Below are positions 1 through 8,183 of a stretch of 34,256 nucleotides of DNA, in pieces; within the stretch, counting starts at the first letter, position 1; each line of letters starts with the position of its first letter. Source of the stretch: Prevotella sp. Its GTDB lineage: Bacteria; Bacteroidota; Bacteroidia; Bacteroidales; Bacteroidaceae. The position numbers were made by a program, and so were the translations under genes. Location: contig JAJWLX010000033.1 of NCBI GenBank assembly GCA_021636625.1, positions 1 through 34,256 on the forward strand, in the 5' to 3' direction. The notes below the pieces were generated by a model, which ran no database searches, had not been told where the DNA came from, and saw only the letters and a list, made by a program, of their open reading frames with translations.

Positions 1-20
1 GCAAAACTCTGATATGACAT
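1..20 (-). CDS. possible 5' end of a leftward gene
   Basis: On the minus strand a Bacteroidota-type -7 box (complement of 23-30) is followed almost at once by ATG at complement 18-20, reading M-S-Y-Q-S-F before the window ends. If real, the mRNA is nearly leaderless. Too little is visible to name a product. The plus strand alternatively has an open frame from base 2 to a TAA at 68-70, which could be the tail of a rightward gene. Confidence 0.25.
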
Positions 21-22
21 GG

Positions 23-30
23 CAAAGATA
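23..30 (-). promoter_or_regulatory. -7 box of a leftward promoter
   Basis: The minus strand reads TATCTTTG, matching the Bacteroidota -7 consensus TAnnTTTG. The -33 TTTG is not clear. It would serve a gene running off the left edge, divergent from the esterase. Confidence 0.45.
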
Positions 31-155
31 CAAATTAAATCTGAGAAACTCACTCTTTTTGGAGGAATAATTTCGGGTTATGGAGCAATTTGACTCTATA
101 TTGTCTTCTGTGATCGACTCTACCCTCAGAATGTCACTACTCATTTGGTGAAGGG

Positions 156-212
156 AAGGATATTTGTTTGTTCAAGATGCCAATTGAGGGTATCTTGAAC
201 AAAAATATCCTT
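156..212. terminator. long imperfect inverted repeat, possible bidirectional terminator or cruciform
   Basis: The arms begin AAGGATATTT and end AATATCCTT, enclosing a second pair built on TTGTTCAAGAT / ATCTTGAACAA around a short AATTGA loop. The stem is nearly perfect over about 25 bp. It lies just before the esterase promoter, so it may insulate that promoter or end a transcript entering from the left. Confidence 0.4.
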
Positions 213-220
213 GAAATCGT

Positions 221-251
221 TTTGTTATCTCAATGGAAAGTTGTACTTTTG
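221..251 (+). promoter_or_regulatory. promoter of the CE7-type esterase
   Basis: TTTG at 221-224 and TACTTTTG at 244-251 are separated by 19 bp, an almost ideal Bacteroidota promoter. Transcription should begin near 257, about 45 nt before ATG 303. This rules out the longer in-frame start at 168. Confidence 0.75.
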
Positions 252-302
252 CGCTCATATATGATAGTTGAATATTATAATTTAAAAACAAACTATAAAA
301 TT

Positions 303-1640
303 ATGAACAGATTAAGGACAATCTATCTATCGCTTCTGTTTATCCTGGCGATGAACATGACGAGTGTGTTAAGTGTGATGGCGGAGAACTATCCCTATCG
401 CAGTGATTATCTTTGGCTTACCGTGCCTGACCATGCCGACTGGCTCTATCGTACCGGGGAGCAGGCTAAGGTGGAAGTAAGTTTCTACAAGTATGGAATT
501 CCCCGGGATGGCGAGGTGAACTATGAAATTGGCGATGACATGCTGAAGGCAGACAAGCAGGGAAGCTTCAGGCTGAAGAACGGGCGCGCCATCGTGAACA
601 TGGGAACCCGAAAGACTCCGGGCTTCCGAGATTTGAGATTATTCTATAAGCTCGATGGGAAAACCTACCAGCATCATATCAAAGTAGGATTCTCGGTGGA
701 TAAGATTCTGCCTTATACCCAGGAGCCTAAGGATTTCGATGCATTCTGGCAGCAGGCAAAGGACGAACTGAAGAACGTGCCGATGAGCTACACCAAGGAA
801 CTCGCCAAGGAATATTGTACAGATAAGATAGATTGCTATCTCGTAAAACTTCAGATAGACAAGATGGGACATGCGATGTATGGCTATCTCTTCTATCCCA
901 AGAATGCCAAGCAGGGTAGCCATCCCGTGGTTCTCACCCCTCCGGGAGCCGGCATCAAGACCATCAAGGAACCCCTGCGCAACAAGTATTATGTCGAGAA
1001 CGGATTTATCCGCTTCGAGATCGAGATTCATGGCCTCGATCCACGTCTTCCTGTCGAAACCTTCCAGGAGATAAGCAAGGGATTCAACGATGCAAACGGC
1101 GGTTATCTTGCCAATGGATTGGAAGATAAGGACCGCTACTACATGCGCCATGTGTATCAGGGATTGGTGCGCTGCATCGACTTCCTTACCTCGCTCCCCG
1201 AATGGGACGGAAAGAATGTGGCTGTGCAGGGCGGAAGTCAGGGCGGTGCCTTGGCGATTGTCGCAGCAGGCTTGGATAGCAGAGTAACCCAGTGTGTGGC
1301 CAATCATCCGGCGCTCAGCGATATGGCTGCATACGTTGAGAAGGGAAGAACGGGCGGATATCCTCACTTCAATAAATACCATGGGATATTGCAGAACAAG
1401 GATTGCATCCATACCCTGGCTTATTATGATGTGGTGAACTTTGCCCGGAAGGTGAAGGCGCCAACTTATCTCACCTGGGGATACAACGACAATACCTGTC
1501 CGCCAACCACCGGCTACGCCGTGTGGAATACCCTGAAATGCGAGAAGGAAAGTCTGCTTACACCAATCAACGAGCATTGGACAACCACCGATACCAATCG
1601 CAAGCAGATGGAGTGGATTAAGAAGCATCTCATCAAGTGA
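303..1640 (+). CDS. secreted acetylxylan esterase / cephalosporin-C deacetylase family (CE7-like) alpha/beta hydrolase
   Basis: 445 residues. I take ATG 303 because a promoter lies at 221-251 and the protein then opens with a normal signal peptide (MNRLRTIYLSLLF..., cleavage after about residue 27, near VMA-EN). The mature part has an N-terminal region of about 130 residues, then an alpha/beta hydrolase core. The nucleophile elbow GGSQGG places Ser312; Asp396 lies in WGYNDNTCPP and His425 in NEHW, the order and spacing of the acetylxylan esterase (AXE1/CE7) family. CE7 enzymes remove acetyl groups from xylo-oligosaccharides and similar substrates, here probably in the periplasm or at the cell surface. 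No polysaccharide-utilisation genes (susC/susD) are beside it, so the substrate is unknown. A second secreted esterase-like hydrolase is at 30765-32093. Confidence 0.85.
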   Translation: MNRLRTIYLSLLFILAMNMTSVLSVMAENYPYRSDYLWLTVPDHADWLYRTGEQAKVEVSFYKYGIPRDGEVNYEIGDDMLKADKQGSFRLKNGRAIVNMGTRKTPGFRDLRLFYKLDGKTYQHHIKVGFSVDKILPYTQEPKDFDAFWQQAKDELKNVPMSYTKELAKEYCTDKIDCYLVKLQIDKMGHAMYGYLFYPKNAKQGSHPVVLTPPGAGIKTIKEPLRNKYYVENGFIRFEIEIHGLDPRLPVETFQEISKGFNDANGGYLANGLEDKDRYYMRHVYQGLVRCIDFLTSLPEWDGKNVAVQGGSQGGALAIVAAGLDSRVTQCVANHPALSDMAAYVEKGRTGGYPHFNKYHGILQNKDCIHTLAYYDVVNFARKVKAPTYLTWGYNDNTCPPTTGYAVWNTLKCEKESLLTPINEHWTTTDTNRKQMEWIKKHLIK

Positions 1641-1676
1641 TGATTCCGCCAGAACCACCACTAATCGGGTGATATA

Positions 1677-1691
1677 AGCCACTTTGTGGCT
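1677..1691 (+). terminator. weak hairpin after the esterase gene
   Basis: AGCCAC-TTT-GTGGCT forms a 6-bp stem 36 bp after the stop codon. No strong T-run follows, so termination here is only possible. Confidence 0.25.
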
Positions 1692-1739
1692 CGTAATCAT
1701 TCTTGAACCCCTAAAAAACTGAAAATAAAGATAGCAATA

Positions 1740-1771
1740 TTTGGTCGTTTGGCGAAATATTGCTATTTTTG
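1740..1771 (+). promoter_or_regulatory. promoter of the GNAT-parE transcript
   Basis: TTTG at 1740-1743 and TATTTTTG at 1764-1771, 20 bp apart, fit the Bacteroidota consensus. The ATG at 1804 follows after a leader of roughly 27 nt. Confidence 0.65.
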
Positions 1772-1803
1772 CATCCTATAATATTGCAAACTAGTTTGAA
1801 ATC

Positions 1804-2955
1804 ATGTCATTAATAGAAATTAAAAAGGTCGAAAGCAAGAAGGATTTGAAGACGTTCATCGACTTCCACTACGACCTCTACGAAGGCAACGAATACGATG
1901 TGCCTAATCTTTTCAGCGACGAAATGAATACCCTGAGCAAGGATAAAAACGCTGCGTTCGAGTTCTGCGAGGCAGAGTATTATCTTGCCTATAAGGATGG
2001 AAAGCTGGCAGGTCGCGTTGCTGCTATCATCAACCATAAGGCAAACAATAAGTGGGGAAAGAAATCCGTCCGATTCGGATGGATTGACTTCATTGACGAC
2101 CGTGAGGTTTCGAAGGCTCTCTTGGATGCTGTGGAAAAGTATGGTAAAGAGAAAGGTATGGAGGATATGGTAGGTCCGCTTGGATTTACCGATATGGACC
2201 CTGAGGGAATGCTTACTTGGGGGTTCGATCAGCTGGGTACTATGCCTACCATCTACAATTACCCTTATTATCCGGAGCACATCGAGGCCCTGGAGGGTTT
2301 TGAGGTAGATAACAAGTATGTGGAGTTCAAGATCATGGTACCTGATACCATACCGGAGAAGTACGCCAAGATAGCGATGATGATTGAGAAGCGCTATAAT
2401 CTGCATGTGCGCAAGCTTACCAAGAAGGATATCTTCCTGGGCGGAATGGGTCAGAAAATCTTCGATCTCATCAACGATACCTACAAGGATCTCTATGGAT
2501 ATTCCGAACTCTCACAGAAGCAGATAGACCAGCTTATCAAGTCGTATCTCGGTTTCCTCGACTTCAACCTCATCACCTGTATCGAGGACTGGACGGGTGG
2601 AGAGCATAAGCTCATCGGTGTGGGAATCACCATGCCGTCGTTGGCTCATGCCCTGAGAAAGTGCCGCCGTGGCAGATTGCTGCCGTTCGGATGGTTCCAC
2701 GTGTTGAGAGCCATCAAGCAGCACAAGACCAACATCGTTGACCTCCTTCTCATCGGTATTCTTCCGGAATATCGTGCCAAGGGAGCCAATGCGCTTCTCT
2801 TTGCCGACCTGATTCCTTGGTACCAGAAGTACGGCATTGAATGGGGTGAAACCCAGGTAGAGCTGGAAACCAATGCGGGCGTGCAGGGACAGTGGGGAGC
2901 TTTGACCCCAGTGATGCACAAGCGCAGAAAATGCTACAAGAAGATTATTAAATAA
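1804..2955 (+). CDS. GNAT-fold N-acetyltransferase-like protein
   Basis: 383 residues, no signal peptide, probably cytoplasmic. The C-terminal third carries an acetyl-CoA binding signature of GNAT proteins: a beta-strand ending LLIGILPEYRAKGANALLF, with the R/Q-x-x-G-x-A/G pyrophosphate loop as RAKGAN. The N-terminal half (to about residue 200) also resembles a degenerate GNAT unit, with YYLAYKDGKLAGRVAAI. Proteins of this size are common single-copy genes in Bacteroidota, usually annotated only as N-acetyltransferase; the acceptor substrate is unknown. It has its own promoter and is followed after 39 bp by parE, so the two are probably co-transcribed. Confidence 0.7.
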   Translation: MSLIEIKKVESKKDLKTFIDFHYDLYEGNEYDVPNLFSDEMNTLSKDKNAAFEFCEAEYYLAYKDGKLAGRVAAIINHKANNKWGKKSVRFGWIDFIDDREVSKALLDAVEKYGKEKGMEDMVGPLGFTDMDPEGMLTWGFDQLGTMPTIYNYPYYPEHIEALEGFEVDNKYVEFKIMVPDTIPEKYAKIAMMIEKRYNLHVRKLTKKDIFLGGMGQKIFDLINDTYKDLYGYSELSQKQIDQLIKSYLGFLDFNLITCIEDWTGGEHKLIGVGITMPSLAHALRKCRRGRLLPFGWFHVLRAIKQHKTNIVDLLLIGILPEYRAKGANALLFADLIPWYQKYGIEWGETQVELETNAGVQGQWGALTPVMHKRRKCYKKIIK

Positions 2956-2994
2956 GGAATTAAGGGATCTCCCCTAAAAACATAGGAGGATTTT

Positions 2995-4971
2995 ATGTCA
3001 GAAGATAATAATGAATTGAAAGCCCCCCAGGAGCAGCAGCCGGTGGAATATACCGACGACAATATCCGACACTTGAGCGATATGGAGCATGTGCGTACCC
3101 GTCCGGGTATGTATATCGGTCGTTTGGGCGATGGTAACTTGCCGGAGGATGGTATCTATGTGCTTCTGAAAGAGGTGGTAGATAACTCTATCGACGAGTT
3201 CAAGATGGGAGCTGGATCCAGATTGGAGATTGATATCGAAGATCATCTGCGGGTCAGCGTGCGCGACTATGGTCGTGGTATTCCTCAGGGGAAGCTCGTA
3301 GAGGCAGTAAGCGTGCTGAACACCGGTGGTAAGTACGACAGCAAGGCGTTCAAGAAGAGTGTCGGACTGAACGGAGTGGGTGTGAAGGCGGTGAACGCCC
3401 TCAGCTCTCATTTCGAGGTAAAGTCGTTCCGCGACGGCAAGGTGCGCCATCTGAAGTTTGAGAAAGGTATTCTGCAGAGCGATGTTACCGAAGATACGGA
3501 GGACGAGAACGGTACCTTCATCTTCTTCGAACCGGATAATACCCTGTTCAAGAACTATTCTTTCCACGATGATTTCGTGGAGACGATGCTTCGCAACTAT
3601 ACTTATCTGAACACCGGTCTTACCATCATGCACAATGGTCGCCGCATCCTCAGCCGTCATGGTTTGAAGGATCTCCTGACCGATAATATGACCAACGAGG
3701 GTCTCTATGAGATTGTCCACATGAAGGGCGAAGACATCGAGATTGCCTTTACCCATACCAATCAGTATGGCGAGGAGTACTATTCCTTCGTGAATGGTCA
3801 GCATACCACCCAGGGCGGTACTCATCAGAGTGCCTTCAAGGAGCATATCGCCAGAACCATCAAGGAGTTCTACGGCAAGTATGAGTATGTCGACATCCGA
3901 AACGGACTGGTGGCTGCCATTGCACTGAACGTAGAGGAGCCGGTGTTTGAGAGTCAGACGAAGATTAAGCTCGGAAGTACCACAATGTCTCCGAACGGAG
4001 GCGAAACCATCAATAAGTATGTGGGCGATTTCCTGAAGAAGGAAGTAGATAACTATCTCCATATCCACAAGGATGTGGCTGAGATTCTGGAGAACAAGAT
4101 CAAGGAGAGTGAGCGTGAGCGTAAGGCGATGGCTGGCGTTACCAAACTGGCTCGTGAGCGTGCCAAGAAGGCGAACCTTCACAACCGCAAGTTGCGCGAT
4201 TGCCGCATCCACTTCAGCGATGCCAAGAACGAGCTGAAGGAGGCTAGTTCCATCTTCATCACCGAGGGTGATTCTGCCAGCGGAAGCATTACCAAGAGCC
4301 GCGACGTGAACACCCAGGCGGTATTCTCGCTGCGAGGCAAGCCGTTAAACTGCTATGGCCTGACCAAGAAAGTGGTTTACGAGAACGAGGAATTCAACTT
4401 GCTCCAGGCAGCCCTCGATATAGAGGATGGATTGGATGGATTGAGATATAATAAGGTGATTGTGGCTACCGATGCCGATGTGGATGGAATGCACATCCGC
4501 CTGCTCATCATCACCTTCTTCCTGCAGTTCTTCCCTGACCTCATCAAGAAGGGCCACGTGTATGTGCTTCAGACCCCATTGTTCCGAGTGCGCAACAAGC
4601 GAACCAAAATCAAGAACAAGCAGGCGGTGGCTGATGCCGATGCCAAGTTGGGCCCTAAGGAGAAGAAGGGCGATTTCATCACGCATTACTGTTACAGCGA
4701 TGAGGAGCGACAGCAAGCCATTAGAAACCTTGGTCCTGACCCGGAAATCACCCGATTTAAGGGTTTGGGAGAGATTTCACCAGAGGAGTTTGCCCATTTC
4801 ATCGGTCCGGATATGCGATTGGAGCAGGTTACGCTCCACAAGACCGATCAGGTGCAGAAACTCCTGGAGTATTATATGGGTAAGAATACGATGGAGCGTC
4901 AGAACTTCATCATCGATAACCTGGTGATAGAAGAGGATATTCCGGAGGAAGACTCAGCACCGCTGGATTAG
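2995..4971 (+). CDS. parE: DNA topoisomerase IV subunit B (ATPase subunit)
   Basis: 658 residues. The GHKL ATPase domain is at the N terminus (RTRPGMYIG; EVVDNSIDEF with the ATP-contacting Asn; DYGRGIP; GLNGVGVKAVNAL), followed by the transducer domain. The TOPRIM domain has EGDSA (E424) and DADVDG (D493, D495, D497), the metal-binding residues. The length fits ParE rather than the longer GyrB, and the short C-terminal tail lacks GyrB-like insertions. With ParC, which is not in this window, it would decatenate daughter chromosomes. A clear AGGAGG lies just before ATG, unusual in a phylum that seldom uses strong Shine-Dalgarno sites. The gene follows the GNAT gene closely; an inverted repeat at 5026-5098 may end the transcript. 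Confidence 0.93.
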   Translation: MSEDNNELKAPQEQQPVEYTDDNIRHLSDMEHVRTRPGMYIGRLGDGNLPEDGIYVLLKEVVDNSIDEFKMGAGSRLEIDIEDHLRVSVRDYGRGIPQGKLVEAVSVLNTGGKYDSKAFKKSVGLNGVGVKAVNALSSHFEVKSFRDGKVRHLKFEKGILQSDVTEDTEDENGTFIFFEPDNTLFKNYSFHDDFVETMLRNYTYLNTGLTIMHNGRRILSRHGLKDLLTDNMTNEGLYEIVHMKGEDIEIAFTHTNQYGEEYYSFVNGQHTTQGGTHQSAFKEHIARTIKEFYGKYEYVDIRNGLVAAIALNVEEPVFESQTKIKLGSTTMSPNGGETINKYVGDFLKKEVDNYLHIHKDVAEILENKIKESERERKAMAGVTKLARERAKKANLHNRKLRDCRIHFSDAKNELKEASSIFITEGDSASGSITKSRDVNTQAVFSLRGKPLNCYGLTKKVVYENEEFNLLQAALDIEDGLDGLRYNKVIVATDADVDGMHIRLLIITFFLQFFPDLIKKGHVYVLQTPLFRVRNKRTKIKNKQAVADADAKLGPKEKKGDFITHYCYSDEERQQAIRNLGPDPEITRFKGLGEISPEEFAHFIGPDMRLEQVTLHKTDQVQKLLEYYMGKNTMERQNFIIDNLVIEEDIPEEDSAPLD

Positions 4972-5025
4972 AATTGATAGTCACGGGTTAACAAAAGGCT
5001 CGGATTTTTTAGGCACGGATTTTAT

Positions 5026-5098
5026 TTTAGGCACGGATTACACGGAGGCTTGCGCCCTTGTATTCTTTTAGAAAAAATCCGTGTAATCCGTGCCTAAA
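5026..5098. repeat. CACGGATT-type inverted repeat, copy 1
   Basis: Two perfect 21-nt arms (5026-5046 and 5078-5098), beginning TTTAGGCACGGATTACACGG, enclose a 31-nt spacer. A partial direct copy of AGGCACGGATTTT precedes it near 5011. It fills the gap between parE and the S41 protease gene and could fold into a strong hairpin. A related inverted repeat is at 23748-23884. Confidence 0.75.
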
Positions 5099-5172
5099 TT
5101 TATTCCTGGGAGTTAAATTTATTTCTGGGGGCTTAAAATTATCCCTGTGCCTAAAAAATAAAATAAGAATTT

Positions 5173-6756
5173 ATGAAGAAATATCTATTTATAGCACTGG
5201 TAGCATTCCTGGCAGCAACTTCTGCCAGTGCCCAGCTGCGCATTAAGATGGGCAAGAACAGCCCGATAGAGAAGTTGGGAAGGGCTGAAATCGCCATTAC
5301 CAACCTTTATGTGGATAGTGTGGATGAGAATAAGCTCGTAGAGGACGCCATCCGAGGCATGCTCGAAAAGCTCGACCCTCATTCTTCTTACGCTACAGCC
5401 AAGGAAACCAAGGCGATGAACGAGCCGCTGAACGGCAGTTTTGATGGCATTGGCGTGCAGTTTAACATGGTAGATGATACGCTCCTCGTTATCCAACCGG
5501 TTACGAACGGACCTTCCGAGAAGGTGGGAATCATTGCCGGCGACCGCATTGTGGCTGTAAACGATACTGCCATTTCGGGCGTCAAGATGAGCAAGGAGGA
5601 AATCATGAAGCGCCTTCGTGGTCCTAAGGGAACCACGGTGAATCTTACCATAGTGCGCCGTGGCATCAAGGATAAACTCATCTTCAAGGTAAAGCGCGAT
5701 AAAATTCCGGTAACTACGATGGATGCGGCTTATATGATTCGTCCGGGAATCGGATACATCCGATTGGGAAGCTTCGGTCTGACCAGCTACAAGGAGGTGA
5801 CTACGGCGATGGATTCGCTCAAGAAAGTGGGAATGAAAGACCTGATCTTCGACCTTGAGGATAATGGCGGCGGCTACCTTCAGGCTGCGGCTCAGATAGC
5901 CAACGAGTTCCTGCAGAAGGGAGATCTCATAGTTTATACCAGTGGTCGTGCAGCTCCCCGTCAGGAGTATAAGGCGCAGGCTAACGGAAGATGGCGCAAG
6001 GGTAAGGTGGTAGTGCTTACCAATGAGTTTACAGCTTCTGCCGCAGAGATTGTTTCCGGAGCCATCCAGGATCAGGACCGTGGAGTAGTGGTAGGTCGCA
6101 GAACCTTCGGCAAGGGATTGGTGCAGCGTCCGCTCACCTTCGATGATGGCAGCGAGATTCGCCTCACCATCGCCCATTATTATACGCCTAGCGGCAGATG
6201 TATCCAGAAGCCGTATAAGAAGGGAGACAGACTGGATTATGCGATGGATCTCGACAATCGCTACAAGCATGGCGAGTTCACCAACCAGGACAGCATCCAC
6301 CTTTCTGACAGCTTGAAGTATTATACCTTGCGCAAGCACCGTGTGGTTTATGGTGGTGGTGGAATCATGCCAGATTATTTCGTGCCATTGGATACTACCA
6401 AGTACACCAAGATGCACCGTCAGCTGGCAGCCAAGAGCATCGTCATCAACCACAGCTTGAAGTTTATCGATGCGCATCGCAAGGAATTGAAGAGCCAGTA
6501 TAAGGATTTCAACAAGTTCCTGGCAAACTACGAGGTTCCGTCTTCGCTCATCGATGCGATTATCGCTGAGGGCAAGAAAGAGAAGATAGAGCCGAAGGAT
6601 GAGGCTGAATTGACTCAGACAAAGAAATACCTCGCCTTGCAGTTGAAGGCCCTTGTAGCAAGAGATATCTGGGATATGAGCCAATATTTCCAGGTTTGGA
6701 ACGAGACGAACGAGATTGTTCAGCGTGCCGTGAAGCTGCTGACCACGGGGAAGTAA
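5173..6756 (+). CDS. S41-family C-terminal processing peptidase
   Basis: 527 residues. The signal peptide MKKYLFIALVAFLAATSASA-Q marks an exported, periplasmic protein. Order of domains: N-terminal helical region, PDZ (about 85-175, with GIGVQF and AGDRIVAVND), then the S41 catalytic core. The nucleophile is Ser289 in FTASAAEIVSGAIQD and the general base Lys314 in TFGKGLVQ, the Ser-Lys dyad of tail-specific proteases. The usual DLR-x-NGGG loop reads DLEDNGGG, so the family Arg is replaced. Such enzymes recognise C-terminal tails of exported proteins. No convincing promoter is visible immediately upstream. An efficient terminator follows at 6814-6855. Confidence 0.9.
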   Translation: MKKYLFIALVAFLAATSASAQLRIKMGKNSPIEKLGRAEIAITNLYVDSVDENKLVEDAIRGMLEKLDPHSSYATAKETKAMNEPLNGSFDGIGVQFNMVDDTLLVIQPVTNGPSEKVGIIAGDRIVAVNDTAISGVKMSKEEIMKRLRGPKGTTVNLTIVRRGIKDKLIFKVKRDKIPVTTMDAAYMIRPGIGYIRLGSFGLTSYKEVTTAMDSLKKVGMKDLIFDLEDNGGGYLQAAAQIANEFLQKGDLIVYTSGRAAPRQEYKAQANGRWRKGKVVVLTNEFTASAAEIVSGAIQDQDRGVVVGRRTFGKGLVQRPLTFDDGSEIRLTIAHYYTPSGRCIQKPYKKGDRLDYAMDLDNRYKHGEFTNQDSIHLSDSLKYYTLRKHRVVYGGGGIMPDYFVPLDTTKYTKMHRQLAAKSIVINHSLKFIDAHRKELKSQYKDFNKFLANYEVPSSLIDAIIAEGKKEKIEPKDEAELTQTKKYLALQLKALVARDIWDMSQYFQVWNETNEIVQRAVKLLTTGK

Positions 6757-6770
6757 CTATAGAAAATCGG

Positions 6771-6793
6771 CTGTTAACTGTTAACCTGTTAAC
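6771..6793 (-). repeat. GTTAAC element, copy 1
   Basis: Three GTTAAC blocks in the spacing seen at all other copies, with the flank GAAAATCGG on the CTG side. It lies in the convergent gap between the S41 protease gene and the transporter gene. Read on the minus strand it ends in a T-rich tract. Confidence 0.8.
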
Positions 6794-6813
6794 CCGTGAG
6801 GTAATGAGATAAG

Positions 6814-6855
6814 AAAAGGTCGTGAGGTTTTTGATAGAACTTCACGACCTTTTTT
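6814..6855. terminator. bidirectional intrinsic terminator between convergent genes
   Basis: Arms AAAAGGTCGTGA and TCACGACCTTTT enclose a loop of about 16 nt, with a T-run on both strands. It can end both the S41 protease transcript (+) and the transporter transcript (-). Confidence 0.85.
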
Positions 6856-6884
6856 GTGTGTTTATGGATTCTTTCCGAATTCAT

Positions 6885-7856
6885 TTACTTCTTCTCATGC
6901 ATGTGATCCCATTTCAGATAGATTCCAGCAAGGATGGTGCCCGAAATACTGTGCCAGGCACAGCTGATGGCGCAAGGCAATACGGCAAGAGGCTGGGCAG
7001 CGAAGAAGTTGCCCGCGAGAACCGTGGCAAGACCGGCATTCTGCATTCCCACCTCAATACTGATGGTACGCTTCTTGGCAGTATTGAAGCCCGCCAGCTT
7101 CCCGGCAAGCCAACCGAGACAGTAACCCAGGGTGTTGTGGCAGAAAACCACGGCAAAAGTCCAGAGGAAAAGCGATAAGCCACGAGCCACCAAGTCATCG
7201 TGAACCGTAGAAATCACACCTCCCACGATGATTGCCAAACACGTAACGCTGATGCCCGGCATCAGACTCTGGATGGTAGGGAAGCAATCCTTCTTACCAT
7301 AGATATAATTCAAAGCGCAGCCGATGGCTACAGGGATAATCGTAACTATCAGAATGTTGATGAACATTCCCACAGCATCTATATGGATAATCTCGCCTGC
7401 CGTAATCTTCATCAGCAGCGGAGTCATTACTGGCGCAAGAATCGTAGAGGCGCAGGTCATTCCTACGGAAAAAGCCACGTCGCCATGGCAGAGATAACTC
7501 ATGATGTTGCTTGATACTCCGCCCGGACAGCATCCCACCAGCAGGATTCCGAGCGCCAGGGCTGGATCAAGATGCCACACATGAACCAGGGTGTAAGCCA
7601 CGCCCGGCATGATGATGAACTGGGCGCAGGCGCCGATGAAGACGTCCAGCGGGCGCTGAGCTAGAATCTTGAAGTCGTTGGTGGTCAAGGTCAAACCCAT
7701 AGTGAGCATGATGATGCCAAGAATGACGGTTTGAGTAGTTCCGCGCACCCAGTCGAAGGTATGTGGGAAGAAGAATGTGAATACTGCTACACCTATTACG
7801 AATATAGAGGTGTAATTGGCCAGCAACTTGCTGAGCCCCTGAAAAAACTTTAGCAT
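6885..7856 (-). CDS. bile acid:sodium symporter (BASS) family transporter
   Basis: 323 residues, almost wholly hydrophobic, with nine or ten predicted membrane segments. Typical BASS stretches are MLTMGLTLTTNDF in the second helix, GCCPGGVSSNIMSYL in the fourth and VGMQNAGLA in the later core helix, corresponding to conserved glycine/asparagine crossover regions around the sodium sites. Bacterial members import organic anions with sodium; substrates include bile acids, pantoate and 2-keto acids, so the true solute cannot be told from sequence. The gene stands alone, divergent from ruvB, with a purine-rich 5' leader of about 115 nt and promoter at complement 7981-8012. Confidence 0.85.
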   Translation of the reverse strand: MLKFFQGLSKLLANYTSIFVIGVAVFTFFFPHTFDWVRGTTQTVILGIIMLTMGLTLTTNDFKILAQRPLDVFIGACAQFIIMPGVAYTLVHVWHLDPALALGILLVGCCPGGVSSNIMSYLCHGDVAFSVGMTCASTILAPVMTPLLMKITAGEIIHIDAVGMFINILIVTIIPVAIGCALNYIYGKKDCFPTIQSLMPGISVTCLAIIVGGVISTVHDDLVARGLSLFLWTFAVVFCHNTLGYCLGWLAGKLAGFNTAKKRTISIEVGMQNAGLATVLAGNFFAAQPLAVLPCAISCAWHSISGTILAGIYLKWDHMHEKK

Positions 7857-7980
7857 AATTCTATATCTTTTTAAAATCCTGATATTTCTCTCTTATTTGC
7901 GATCTCTTGGATGATTGTCTTTGACGATCTCTCTTCTTTCTCTCCTCTCCTCCTTCTTTCCTCGCTTTCAATATTGGGTG

Positions 7981-8012
7981 CAAAAGTACGTCTTTTCTAC
8001 CGAATAAGCAAA
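7981..8012 (-). promoter_or_regulatory. promoter of the BASS transporter gene
   Basis: On the minus strand TTTG (complement 8009-8012) and TACTTTTG (complement 7981-7988) are 20 bp apart. The resulting leader to ATG is about 115 nt and strongly AG-rich. Confidence 0.7.
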
Positions 8013-8147
8013 TTATTTAATAATTAAATATCAAATTATAACATTTTTATTGGTTCGAGCTTACGAATCTGCACGAATCTTCTTGGATTGTGCAAAATCT
8101 GAGGCAAAATAATTCGGCTTTTCTTCTTTAATTCCGCAACAAATGTG

Positions 8148-8155
8148 TAACTTTG
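8148..8155 (+). promoter_or_regulatory. -7 box of the ruvB-coaD-ybeY promoter
   Basis: TAACTTTG matches the -7 consensus; the -33 is weak (TTTA near 8127). The ATG of ruvB follows 28 nt later. The rest of the 327-bp divergent gap holds only the transporter leader and an imperfect hairpin near 8068-8090. Confidence 0.55.
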
Positions 8156-8183
8156 CACCCATATTATCGATAATAGTCATAGA

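Noticed and set aside
168..302. N-terminal extension of the CE7-type esterase from ATG 168
   Set aside because: It would begin upstream of a near-perfect promoter (221-251) and inside an inverted repeat, and would bury the signal peptide.
5185..6684. 499-codon open frame antisense to the S41 protease
   Set aside because: It mirrors a well-supported gene with signal peptide and catalytic dyad; the antisense translation has no family features. The same holds for the other long antisense frames (for example 639-1700, 2998-4212, 15614-16537).
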